Origin: Comamonadaceae bacterium
Lineage (GTDB): Bacteria > Pseudomonadota > Gammaproteobacteria > Burkholderiales > Burkholderiaceae_C
Reading direction: 5' to 3'
Assembly: GCA_003599455.1 (NCBI GenBank)
Contig: QZKF01000104.1
Location: forward strand, 1 to 64,000
DNA: 64,000 bases
Shown: in pieces, positions 16,497 to 25,121 of the stretch
How positions within the stretch are numbered: position 1 is the stretch's first letter
Layout of the letters: every line of letters begins with the position of its first letter
The notes under the pieces: model-generated
Seen by the model: the letters and a program-made list of their open reading frames with translations, nothing else
The model's database searches: none
What the model was told of the DNA's origin: nothing
Program-made: the position numbers and the translations under genes

Positions 16497-18059
16497 TTAG
16501 CCCTCGGCAACGGTACGTGGCTTTCGCAAAACCACGCGGATGTCATCGTCACTATTGGGATAGACCTGTTCCATGCGCCCCGCACGCAAGGCATCAAACA
16601 CCCAAGCCTTGATTAAGTCATAGGCTTCGGTACCCAGCTCGAACTCACGATCTGGGAGGGATTCGTCAGCCCGAGACTCGGCTGCCCGAATGAAGTCATC
16701 GACCGAAAACGCTCCATCGCCGAGTTGCTCGGTGTACGCCTGTAGCCAGAAGCCAAGCAAGGATTCGAGTTTCTGTCGATCGTTCAACGCAGCCAGCAAC
16801 TGGTCGGTTGCTGGAAGACTGATCACAGCCGCCTCACGCGGCGGCGGTTGAATGTTGTTCATTTCGTTGGACATGGGTCTGGGCACTTTGGGCATAAACA
16901 CTCGCGACAGATCAAGCTCGCCCTTGAAGGCCTTCTGGCTCAGTGCGCTATAGAGAGCCCCGAGTTCGCGGAGGCTCTGCTGGTATCGGGATCGAATGGC
17001 TTCGACTTTCTTCACAAGTTCGGCGAACTTGTCTTGAAGCTCGATGGGTGGCTTGGGAACCACGAGCCCACGAAGAATTTCGAGGTTGATGTTTTTCTGC
17101 GCAGCTGCCGGCGCGTTCTTTTCCAGAATGGCCTGGAAAAACCAAAACAGCCCATGAACATACAGGGTGTTGGACTCGTTCTTATGAGCGAGGAAGCCGA
17201 CCACACTGTCAGGGAAGCAAGCGTCGAACGTCAGGATGCCAGTCTGCGCGATGTTGGCCGCGATGGTGATACAGAGCGTTCCAGCAGGCCACAGCTTGCT
17301 CTGTGCAAAGCCCAAGTCGGAGTATGTCTGCGTGTATGCAGTGATATAGGTTCCGGCATTCGACACTTCGCCGGTCTGGATGAGCGGATGCGGACCGCCT
17401 AGTAGCTTGGAGTCGTTTCGCGGGCGGTGTTTCGAGACACCACGGTTGATTGAGCCTAGTTGCTCAAGCGGCGCCGTTTGCCATCCCTTCTCATTCCGCA
17501 CCGGGTCGCCAAACATCTCCACGAACACGCTCTTAAGTAGGTCATCGAGTTGTTGCAGGTGTTGTTTGCGCTGGGCGATCAGTCCTTCCACTTTTCCGAG
17601 CAGATGGGCAACGCGGATTTGATCATCGAGCGGTGGCAGAGGAATCTCGATATCTGCAAGCGACTTGGAATTTAGCGTCTTACCCATTACGGCTTGATTC
17701 GACCCGCCATAGGTTACTGATCGCAAGGCGTAATAAAGAAATTCAGGGCTTAACTCTTTCTCGTCTTTGATTCGAAAGGCAGCAATCGCCTCATTTGTGA
17801 ACAGGTCGCAGCCAGCAAATGCCATCTTGCCGATAGTTAGCTTGAAGCTAAATAGCAGGGTACCCTTCTTTACTACTTTGCATCGAGCTTCGTTGACGGC
17901 CAGATCCGTGATCTGCTCTTTTGTTTCGGTAATGATTTTCGAGCTCAAATCCCGAATGGAGACCCAGCGATGCCCATCCCCCCAATAACTTGGCTCGATT
18001 CTCGATGGGGTTCGCCCAATCGAAATATCCAAGAGTTCAGACAGTTTTTTCTGCCTCAT
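16497..18059 (-). CDS. hsdS: Type I restriction enzyme specificity subunit HsdS
   Basis: The 520-residue protein has two target-recognition domains separated by conserved helices. The first is near residues 1-150 (Pro-Ser-Tyr-Trp-Gly, Asn-Glu-Ala-Ile-Ala-Ala-Phe, Ile-Pro-Leu-Pro-Pro-Leu-Asp-Asp-Gln), the second near 190-370 (Ile-Gln-Thr-Gly-Glu-Val-Ser, Val-Pro-Lys-Pro-Pro-Ile-Glu-Leu-Gln). HsdS sets the DNA sequence for the HsdM and HsdR subunits. The start at 18057-18059 overlaps the hsdM stop as ATGA. After the usual end (Lys-Ala-Phe-Lys-Gly-Glu-Leu) there is an extra helical, acidic domain of about 130 residues not normally seen in HsdS. Confidence 0.92.
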   Translation of the reverse strand: MRQKKLSELLDISIGRTPSRIEPSYWGDGHRWVSIRDLSSKIITETKEQITDLAVNEARCKVVKKGTLLFSFKLTIGKMAFAGCDLFTNEAIAAFRIKDEKELSPEFLYYALRSVTYGGSNQAVMGKTLNSKSLADIEIPLPPLDDQIRVAHLLGKVEGLIAQRKQHLQQLDDLLKSVFVEMFGDPVRNEKGWQTAPLEQLGSINRGVSKHRPRNDSKLLGGPHPLIQTGEVSNAGTYITAYTQTYSDLGFAQSKLWPAGTLCITIAANIAQTGILTFDACFPDSVVGFLAHKNESNTLYVHGLFWFFQAILEKNAPAAAQKNINLEILRGLVVPKPPIELQDKFAELVKKVEAIRSRYQQSLRELGALYSALSQKAFKGELDLSRVFMPKVPRPMSNEMNNIQPPPREAAVISLPATDQLLAALNDRQKLESLLGFWLQAYTEQLGDGAFSVDDFIRAAESRADESLPDREFELGTEAYDLIKAWVFDALRAGRMEQVYPNSDDDIRVVLRKPRTVAEG

Positions 18060-19765
18060 CCCACCATCCTCTTCAAATCCAGCAACTCGCGCACGATGCC
18101 GCTTTGCACCTCGGCCAGCTTTGCCTCCTCTACAACGCCAACCTCTGCCTGAATCAACCGCTTCAGAATCACGCCCGGCGCGTCGTAATACACCGCCTCG
18201 AATACGTCGGTCTTGTAGCGGGAGAGCGAGAGGTCGTGGTTGTTCTTCTCGTTCGCAATCTCCACGCGCGGCACCATGAAGCATTTGGTGGTGCGGTCGG
18301 TGTCGGTGGCCGCGTTGCGGGCGTGGTACCTGGCGACGATGTCTTGCAAGTCGCCGTTGCCTTCCTGTTTGCTGCGTTTGTCATCCAGCGAATAGCCATC
18401 AGCGGCCATTTCGTAGAACCAGACGTGTTCGGTGGCGGGCTGGGTGACCTTGTCTTTCGGCCCCCAGACCTTGGTGAACAGCAGGATGGCGGTGCTGACT
18501 CCAGCATAGGGTTTGAACACGCCGCCGGGCAGGGTGATGACGGCTTTTAGATCGCAACGCTCCAGCAGCAACTGGCGCAGGGTCTTGAAGGCGCCGCCGG
18601 AGCCAAACAGCACGCCCTGCGGCACGATCACGCAGGCGGTGCCGCCTTTCTTCAACAGGCGGTAGATGTTTTCGACGAACAGAAGCTCGGTCTTGGTGGT
18701 GCCCAGTTGCAAGTTTTCGTTGATGTCGCCCTTGTCGATGCTGCCGGTGAAGGGCGGGTTGGCCATCACGATGTCGTATTCGGATTCCTCGGTGTAGCTC
18801 TTGCTGAGCGTGTCCTTGTAGTCGATGTGTGGCTCGTCGATGCCGTGCATCATCAGGTTCATCAGACCTAGGCGCACCATCGTGGCGTCGATGTCGTAGC
18901 CGTGGAGCGAGTCTCGCAGGATGGCTTGAGCTTTTGCAGTGAGTGCGGCGGCAACCGACGTGCGCACGAAGCCGTCTTCATCGGGCGCGAGACCTGTGGT
19001 GCCCGCCTGGATGGCCAGCTGGGTGACGATGAATTGGTAAGCGCCCAGCAGGAAGCCACCGGAACCACAGGCCGGGTCGGCGATCTTGTGGCCCAGCTGG
19101 GGCCGCACCAGATCGGCCATCAGCTTGATGATGTGGCGTGGGGTGCGGAACTGGCCGTTCTTGCCCGCGGAAGCAATTTCGGACAGCAACATTTCGTAGA
19201 CATCGCCCTGAATGTCCTGAAAGGCCTGGCCACCCTCCCGTGAGTCGCGCTCCATGATCTCGAAGATCTCGTCGATGGTCTTCACCGCCTCAAACAACAG
19301 CCTGCCACTGGGGATGATGAAGACCGCATTGCGCATGTGGTGGGTGAAGTGGGACTCCGCACCGTTCAGGTCTTTGAGAAAGGGGAATACCTTGCTTTGG
19401 ACGTACTGCAACATGTCCTCGGTCGGCATCCGCTTGAACTCGCTCCAGCGCAGGGTGCGCTTGTCGACACCATGAATCTTCTTAGCTTCATGTTCCAGCT
19501 GCAGACGTTCGACGGCGGTCGCAGATTCTGGGATGCGCGCCAGCTGCTCCGGTGGCAACCAGGTGCCTTCGAACCTGGACGCGTACTTCTCGCCAAGGAA
19601 CTCCGCATCAGCTTGGCGTTTGAGGTCCAGCTCGTCGAGCCGCTTCATGAACAGCAGGTAGGTGATCTGTTCGATGGCGGTGAGCGGGTTGCTGATGCCA
19701 CCGGCCCAGAATTTCTGCCAAAGCTGGTCGATCTTGCTTTTGAGTTCGGGATTGTTTTGCAGCAT
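18056..19765 (-). CDS. hsdM: Type I restriction enzyme DNA methyltransferase subunit HsdM
   Basis: The 569-residue N6-adenine methyltransferase has an N-terminal helical HsdM domain (Leu-Leu-Phe-Met-Lys-Arg-Leu-Asp-Glu). The SAM-binding motif Ala-Asp-Pro-Ala-Cys-Gly-Ser-Gly-Gly-Phe is at 229-238, and the catalytic Asn-Pro-Pro-Phe at 336-339. Together with HsdS it methylates host DNA and protects it from HsdR. It follows hsdR after 16 bases and overlaps hsdS. All key residues are intact. Confidence 0.95.
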   Translation of the reverse strand: MLQNNPELKSKIDQLWQKFWAGGISNPLTAIEQITYLLFMKRLDELDLKRQADAEFLGEKYASRFEGTWLPPEQLARIPESATAVERLQLEHEAKKIHGVDKRTLRWSEFKRMPTEDMLQYVQSKVFPFLKDLNGAESHFTHHMRNAVFIIPSGRLLFEAVKTIDEIFEIMERDSREGGQAFQDIQGDVYEMLLSEIASAGKNGQFRTPRHIIKLMADLVRPQLGHKIADPACGSGGFLLGAYQFIVTQLAIQAGTTGLAPDEDGFVRTSVAAALTAKAQAILRDSLHGYDIDATMVRLGLMNLMMHGIDEPHIDYKDTLSKSYTEESEYDIVMANPPFTGSIDKGDINENLQLGTTKTELLFVENIYRLLKKGGTACVIVPQGVLFGSGGAFKTLRQLLLERCDLKAVITLPGGVFKPYAGVSTAILLFTKVWGPKDKVTQPATEHVWFYEMAADGYSLDDKRSKQEGNGDLQDIVARYHARNAATDTDRTTKCFMVPRVEIANEKNNHDLSLSRYKTDVFEAVYYDAPGVILKRLIQAEVGVVEEAKLAEVQSGIVRELLDLKRMVG

Positions 19766-19781
19766 GGGTTTGCGTGTTTTC

Positions 19782-22580
19782 TTATGCAGCCAACCGTTCG
19801 GTCAGTTGCAGGATGTCGTTGATTTCCGCGGGGCTGAACACGCCACGGATGCCCTGCGGGTGGATGACTGTGAAGGGCGCGTTGATGAGGTCCTTCTTTT
19901 CCACCTTTTCGCGCTCGATGATGAAGTTCTTCAACAGGTTGAGGAACTCCATCTGCCGGGTGCTGAGTGTGGTGTGCGCGCGGATGAACTGGTCAAAGGC
20001 GGCGCTGACTTCGTCGGGGAAGCTCTTGAGTGCTTCAATGCCCAGGATGTGGCGAATGAACTGGATGAAGCGCGCCTTGCGGTTCTTGTAAACCTGACGG
20101 AGCAGGTCTTCGGTGATGTGGGGGTGCTCTTCGTGCAGCAGGTCGGCCAACTGGCTGGCTTCCTCAGCGCTGACGGGTTCGCCGTTCTTGATTTTTTTCA
20201 GCACCGGGTTGTGGTCTGTCAGCTCCGTGACCAAGGCCTCGACCATCTCGCGGTAGCGGGTGATGCTCACAGACTCATGCTGTGGGCCGAACTCCACCCA
20301 CTCTTTCTTGTGCAGCTCATCGGCCAGATCGAGATGGGTTTGCTCCTGACCGGTGTTGTTTTCGCGGAACTTCATCAGCGGGCCAAGCTTGGCGACCAAG
20401 TCATCGAAGGCGTCTTCGTCGGCCTTTGACCAGTAGTGGTTGGTTTGGGCGGCGCGTATGAGAGCTTCTTCTTGCCTCACGAAACTGACCGAGAGCGGTA
20501 GCTCGCCAACTTGTTCGACGATGCCTTCTTTGAGGGTTTCAGCCTGGTCTTTGTCTTCGTTCAAGACCGCGAGCGAGTACTCCAACACGTCGCGTTCGAA
20601 GCGCATGGCTTTGAAGTCGGCCTCAGAGACGGTGCGAAACAGCGGCTTGATCTCAGCGCGCAGGAACTCCAATCGGTCGTGGCTGAGGCTGACCCAGAAG
20701 TTCTCTTCATCCAGCCTTGCTAGGACGGCGGCGGCTTCCTTGATAACGATCGACGCTTTGGGCAAGGCCGCAATTTGGTGGCGCAGCTTGGCCACTTCCC
20801 GCGCGGCAATGTCTGCATGGCCGCTGTCGTTGGCTCTCTCGATCTTGTCGAGCCGCAAGCCGACCAGACGTACCGGCAACGACAACTGTGGTTTCAGTTC
20901 CCTGCCTTTCGGATTGAGCTTGAAATACTCGAAGTTGTCCCAGCAATCGAGGATGAGGAATACGTCCTTCTCAAGGCACCATGGTTTGGGCTTGTTCGTT
21001 TCGAGCAAGCGGGTACCCCGCCCAACCATCTGCCAGAACTTGGTGTACGAGTACACCGGCTTGGCAAAGACGAGGTTGACGATCTCGCGCACGTCGATGC
21101 CGGTGTCGAGCATGTCCACGCTGATGGCAACGCGCGGCATGTCGTTGTTGGTGAACTGGTCGAGCAGGCCGCCCTTCCCATAGACCCGCGGGTCATCTGA
21201 CACCAGCACCTTGGCCAGCTCGCCGTGGTACTGCGGAAAGAGCTTGTCGAAAATCTCTTCCATGCGGCGGGCATGGGCCTTGGTAGCACAGAAGAAGATG
21301 GTCTTTCCGGGCAGAACACCGTTCGCATCCTTGATGGACTCTTCCATGAACTCCCGGACGATCAGGGTGTTAGTGCCTTTGTTGATGACCTGCTTTTCCA
21401 GCTGCGAGCCCTCGAAGTTGATTTCTTCAACATCCTTGCCTTGGTGGATCAGCTTTTTCTGGTCTTCCAGCGTAATGGTGCGTTTGCTGATGCCTTCTAT
21501 CTGGAACTTGGTCTGAATCTTCATGACCTGGAAGCTGGAGAGGTATGGCGGCATGTTGTTGACGGCCTGCTCATACGTGTACGCAAACGTCGGGATGCCG
21601 TCTTCGCAGTGGAAGAGCTGGAAGGTGTTGTGGTCGATCAGATCTGTGGGGGTCGCGGTCAACCCAAGGGTGATGGTCTTAAAGTAGTCAATGACCTCGC
21701 CAAATGTTTTGTAGATAGAGCGGTGGCTTTCGTCGACCACGATGAAATCGAAGAAGTGAGGCGAGAGCTGCTGCGTCTCGTCCCGGATGACGTTGAGCAT
21801 CGTCGGGTAGGTCGCCACATATACGCGACGGTCTTTGGCGACCAGCTTTTCACCCGGGTTTGGCCAACGTGGTTCGTTGGGCATGTGCTCTTTGAATGCG
21901 GCCAAGGCTTGTTCACGCAGGGCGATGCGATCCACCAAGAACAGAACTTTTTCGGCGCGCCCCGCGCGCATCAGGGCATCTAACATGGCAATACAGGTTC
22001 GGGTCTTCCCCGTGCCAGTGGCCATCACTAGGAGGAAGTCGCGCTTCTTCTGCTCGATGCCTTCCAGCACAGCGCGGATGGCGCGAATTTGATAATCACG
22101 ACCAGCAATTGAGGTGTTGATGAACTCGTGCGTCAGCGGCTTGCTATTGCGGCGGATATAGGCGAAGCGTTCCAGGTCATCACGGGTCGGGAATCCCACC
22201 ACCTTGCGAGGCGGGGCGTTCTCCAAGTCCCAGAAGTAGGTGTCGTGACCGTTGGTGTAGAAACAAAAGGGCAGTTCGCCATCCACATGCTTCTGAATGT
22301 TGTAACAGTACTGCTTGGCTTGCTCCCTGCCCAGGGCTGCGTCTTTGCTGGTTCGTTTGGCTTCGACAACGGCCAACGGTTTGCCATCTTTTCCTAGCAG
22401 AACATAGTCGCTGAATTGGTGCCCTTCATATGGCGTACGAGGCTCCTTGACGCCGGGCGCCAACCCAACACTTATGTCGAACTCTTCAATGACCTGGGTT
22501 GGGTCTTTGACATTCCAGCCCGATTGACCAAGGGCTCTGTCAATCAGCGCTGACCTGGTGGCCGCTTCCGAGTGCGTCAT
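19782..22580 (-). CDS. hsdR: Type I restriction enzyme endonuclease/translocase subunit HsdR
   Basis: The 932-residue motor-nuclease has an N-terminal PD-(D/E)XK nuclease with Asp58 (Gln-Phe-Ser-Asp-Tyr-Val) and Glu73-Ala-Lys75. A superfamily 2 helicase follows: Walker A Met-Ala-Thr-Gly-Thr-Gly-Lys-Thr at 187-194, a DEAH-like Val-Asp-Glu-Ser-His, Leu-Thr-Ala-Thr-Pro, and motif VI Met-Val-Gly-Arg-Gly-Thr-Arg. The C-terminal helical region binds HsdM. It translocates and cuts unmodified foreign DNA. First of the three hsd genes and intact, so the RM system looks functional. Confidence 0.95.
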   Translation of the reverse strand: MTHSEAATRSALIDRALGQSGWNVKDPTQVIEEFDISVGLAPGVKEPRTPYEGHQFSDYVLLGKDGKPLAVVEAKRTSKDAALGREQAKQYCYNIQKHVDGELPFCFYTNGHDTYFWDLENAPPRKVVGFPTRDDLERFAYIRRNSKPLTHEFINTSIAGRDYQIRAIRAVLEGIEQKKRDFLLVMATGTGKTRTCIAMLDALMRAGRAEKVLFLVDRIALREQALAAFKEHMPNEPRWPNPGEKLVAKDRRVYVATYPTMLNVIRDETQQLSPHFFDFIVVDESHRSIYKTFGEVIDYFKTITLGLTATPTDLIDHNTFQLFHCEDGIPTFAYTYEQAVNNMPPYLSSFQVMKIQTKFQIEGISKRTITLEDQKKLIHQGKDVEEINFEGSQLEKQVINKGTNTLIVREFMEESIKDANGVLPGKTIFFCATKAHARRMEEIFDKLFPQYHGELAKVLVSDDPRVYGKGGLLDQFTNNDMPRVAISVDMLDTGIDVREIVNLVFAKPVYSYTKFWQMVGRGTRLLETNKPKPWCLEKDVFLILDCWDNFEYFKLNPKGRELKPQLSLPVRLVGLRLDKIERANDSGHADIAAREVAKLRHQIAALPKASIVIKEAAAVLARLDEENFWVSLSHDRLEFLRAEIKPLFRTVSEADFKAMRFERDVLEYSLAVLNEDKDQAETLKEGIVEQVGELPLSVSFVRQEEALIRAAQTNHYWSKADEDAFDDLVAKLGPLMKFRENNTGQEQTHLDLADELHKKEWVEFGPQHESVSITRYREMVEALVTELTDHNPVLKKIKNGEPVSAEEASQLADLLHEEHPHITEDLLRQVYKNRKARFIQFIRHILGIEALKSFPDEVSAAFDQFIRAHTTLSTRQMEFLNLLKNFIIEREKVEKKDLINAPFTVIHPQGIRGVFSPAEINDILQLTERLAA

Positions 22581-22624
22581 TTGTCAGTCGAGATAGGGTG
22601 TTCTGGAAATTGAGGACCGCATTG

Positions 22625-23383
22625 TCAGCTGGTGGCGGCGACAAGCCGAACAGTCCAGTGACCGCCATTCTCCTGCTGCACCTTGAGCAGGTCATAGGTC
22701 TTGAGCATATCGAGCAACCCAGTGTGGCCGTATTTCTTTGGCGAGAACGATGGATCTGCGCGCTTGAGATACGAGCCGAGTCCGCCGACACTGACCTTGC
22801 CTTCTGGTGTGTCCGCCGCCAGTAGGGTCACAGCCTCGACAACAAACATCGGGCGTTGCTTCGATGCAGGCTTGGCTGGGTCAGGTTTCGCGGCCTCAGC
22901 TTTGGCCGTGGCTTGGGGTTGCTCCAAAAGAGGCTCCGGCTTGATCCATTCAAAGAACTGGTCGCTCGCGTTGCGCAGCGCATCCGGGCTCTTGGCTTCA
23001 CCCACGATGTGCACCGTGGCGCCGCGTTCGCGCAACTTGCGGCAGAGGTAGGCGAAGTCCGAGTCGCTGGTGACGAGGCAGAACGTATCGGCCCGCGCGT
23101 CGAATAGGGCTTCAACGGCGTCAAGAGCCAACGCGATGTCGGACGTGTTCTTACCCGCAGCGTACTGGTATTGCAAGCAGGGCGTGAAGGCGAGGCGAAC
23201 CAGCGCTTCCTGCCACTTGTTGGCCAGTGTGGTGTGGTTACCGTAGCCGCGGCGCAGCACGACGCGGCCGAACTGGGCGACGACGCGCAGCGCGTATTCG
23301 AGGATTTCGGGGGTGGTGTTATCGCAGTCCACCAGGACGGCGACGCGCGATTCTTGGTCTGCACTGGTGTAGTTGTTTGCCAT
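22625..23383 (-). CDS. NYN (PIN-like) domain protein with OST-HTH/LOTUS domain
   Basis: The 252-residue protein begins with a NYN nuclease fold: Val-Ala-Val-Leu-Val-Asp-Cys-Asp-Asn, Asp-Ile-Ala-Leu-Ala-Leu-Asp-Ala, and Cys-Leu-Val-Thr-Ser-Asp-Ser-Asp-Phe. The acidic residues for a metal site are all present. An Ala/Pro/Lys linker leads to a C-terminal OST-HTH (LOTUS) wing near residues 175-250, which in relatives binds RNA. The start at 23383 follows a Gly/Ala/Pro-rich open stretch, and a start ten codons upstream is possible. It lies 44 bases before hsdR on the same strand, so it may be part of the restriction operon. A role in RNA decay is predicted. Confidence 0.82.
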   Translation of the reverse strand: MANNYTSADQESRVAVLVDCDNTTPEILEYALRVVAQFGRVVLRRGYGNHTTLANKWQEALVRLAFTPCLQYQYAAGKNTSDIALALDAVEALFDARADTFCLVTSDSDFAYLCRKLRERGATVHIVGEAKSPDALRNASDQFFEWIKPEPLLEQPQATAKAEAAKPDPAKPASKQRPMFVVEAVTLLAADTPEGKVSVGGLGSYLKRADPSFSPKKYGHTGLLDMLKTYDLLKVQQENGGHWTVRLVAATS

Positions 23384-23501
23384 CGGTGCGGGAGCCCTTG
23401 GTGCGAAGCTCACATCATAGGCAACTCCACAGGCATCCTGCGGCGCCTGCTAGCACTGAGCTACCAGCGTAGCGACAAGTGGTGAGCAAAGTGATCGAGG
23501 C

Positions 23502-25121
23502 TCAAGTTCCGTGAGTTTGCAAGCAAGAAGAACCCTCACGCCTATCGAGAAGTCGATCGATCGCCCTTGACCGCCGCTGTTGCGCATTTTTCTGTTTCTG
23601 CTCTGCGTGGTTCCCACGACGAGCTGAGTTGCATACTTGACCAAGAATTTCTAGCCATTCCCGATCGTTTCGATACAGCCATGCGAAAGTTGCAGGCGCT
23701 ATTCTTCTCGCTATTTTTGTGCTGTGGCCCTCTTCACCCTGGCGAAGCCCAAGCCACTTTGCGCGCGCTGCAGCACGTCGGACGTCAAAGCGGATTTGGT
23801 GCCACTGCTTTTGCAAACCTGGGGTGGTTCGAAGGACGCGGGTGATCGTTTCGATTGACAACTCCAGCCCTGCGGCCAACTGGCTTTTTTCGTGACCCTG
23901 TTGGAGATGATTCACGATCGTCTCGCGTATCTCAGGAGTGAGTTTTTTTGGGCGGTGGGTGGCCTCAGTTCCTTGCGCACTCGCCCACGCTGTGAACGTG
24001 CTGTATGAGACGCCGGCTTGATGGGCTGCGCGGGACATGCTGATCTCTCCGGCGCATGCTTCAGCCAGAATCGTTGCCTGCCAAGTATTGGGGCCATTTT
24101 TGGTGGTGGAGGTGGGGGTTGGATCGGGTTGCACTTCCTCGCTCGGTGCTGATTGGTCATACGACGCCTTGAGTGCTTGTAGATCGTTGAACCAGACTGA
24201 ACACCACAGCAGCCAGCGCAGTGGGTGCGTCACCGAACGTCCTGAAAGCGTCCGCAGCAGCTGCCCCTTGAGAAGCTCTTTGTCTGCAAAGTGCTGCATC
24301 TCGGGTAGCGTCAACTGGCGTTTAGAAAGCAGATCAAGCGAGGGTTCGATATCCCGCCAGCGAATCCGTCCACATGGACTGGCCAAGCTCAGATCGACCA
24401 GCCTACGCCGCAAAGCGAGGCCCAACCTCACAGGGTCATCAAGCTTGCCGTGTTCAAGTTGAACCAGCTCAGCGCCCATGGAAGCCAGTTTGGCCAACCA
24501 GCGCATGGCGCCCCGGTCTTTGGCGTTCAGTGAAGCTCCAGTGGAGATTGACTCAGCGGTGGAACTCGGCAGTACCCACGCGAACCGTGCTCGTTGGTCC
24601 AGCTTGCAAGGGGAAACTCTCAAGTGCACCTGGTGTCTTGTGCAGATCCAGGTTCCTGGCAGCTGGTGATCCCTGTGCCAATAGGCCCAGCCATTTCGCT
24701 CCTGATCAACGGCTATGCAGCGAGGACAAGACTTCAGCGGGTGGGCCGCCCCGAGCCCACTGGTGAGCAGTCCAAGCTGGTATTTAAGGCTCCCGATGCT
24801 TGGCCCTCGCATGGCCTCGTGGGCGAGGGCTGCAAGCCTCGGCGATCGGAACGGCAGGTAAAACGGGAGCAAGGTGCGTTGGTTGATGATCGAGACGGCA
24901 TCTCCTATCGCACCACCGCTCCGGGTCACTAAAGCGTCCAGTCTTGCGGGGAGATCGTGAGCGGTGCCGATCCTCCGGTCTCCGAATAGCTGCATGCAGG
25001 TTGCCGCGTCGCGTCCATTGGCAGACATCCTGTGGTACCTGCTGCACCAACTGAAAAGGGTTTCGTCCCGAAACGGACGTAGACGCAAAGTGAAACCTGG
25101 GATTTCAGTCTGGTTGTTCAT
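23502..25121 (-). CDS. tnsD: TnsD/TniQ family target-selection protein
   Basis: The 539-residue protein opens with the TniQ hallmark (Leu-Arg-Leu-Arg-Pro-Phe-Arg-Asp-Glu-Thr-Leu-Phe-Ser-Trp). A zinc ribbon is built from Cys-Pro-Arg-Cys, a Trp-X-Arg-Asp-His-Gln-Leu-Pro-Gly segment and Cys-Thr-Arg-His. The C-terminal half has helix-turn-helix-like repeats that would read DNA. Its length and its place after tnsC match TnsD of Tn7, which binds the 3' end of glmS; the island sits exactly there. The start at 25121 overlaps tnsC by 17 bases, and a longer frame from 25166 is possible. Confidence 0.9.
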   Translation of the reverse strand: MNNQTEIPGFTLRLRPFRDETLFSWCSRYHRMSANGRDAATCMQLFGDRRIGTAHDLPARLDALVTRSGGAIGDAVSIINQRTLLPFYLPFRSPRLAALAHEAMRGPSIGSLKYQLGLLTSGLGAAHPLKSCPRCIAVDQERNGWAYWHRDHQLPGTWICTRHQVHLRVSPCKLDQRARFAWVLPSSTAESISTGASLNAKDRGAMRWLAKLASMGAELVQLEHGKLDDPVRLGLALRRRLVDLSLASPCGRIRWRDIEPSLDLLSKRQLTLPEMQHFADKELLKGQLLRTLSGRSVTHPLRWLLWCSVWFNDLQALKASYDQSAPSEEVQPDPTPTSTTKNGPNTWQATILAEACAGEISMSRAAHQAGVSYSTFTAWASAQGTEATHRPKKLTPEIRETIVNHLQQGHEKSQLAAGLELSIETITRVLRTTPGLQKQWHQIRFDVRRAAARAKWLGLRQGEEGHSTKIARRIAPATFAWLYRNDREWLEILGQVCNSARRGNHAEQKQKNAQQRRSRAIDRLLDRREGSSCLQTHGT

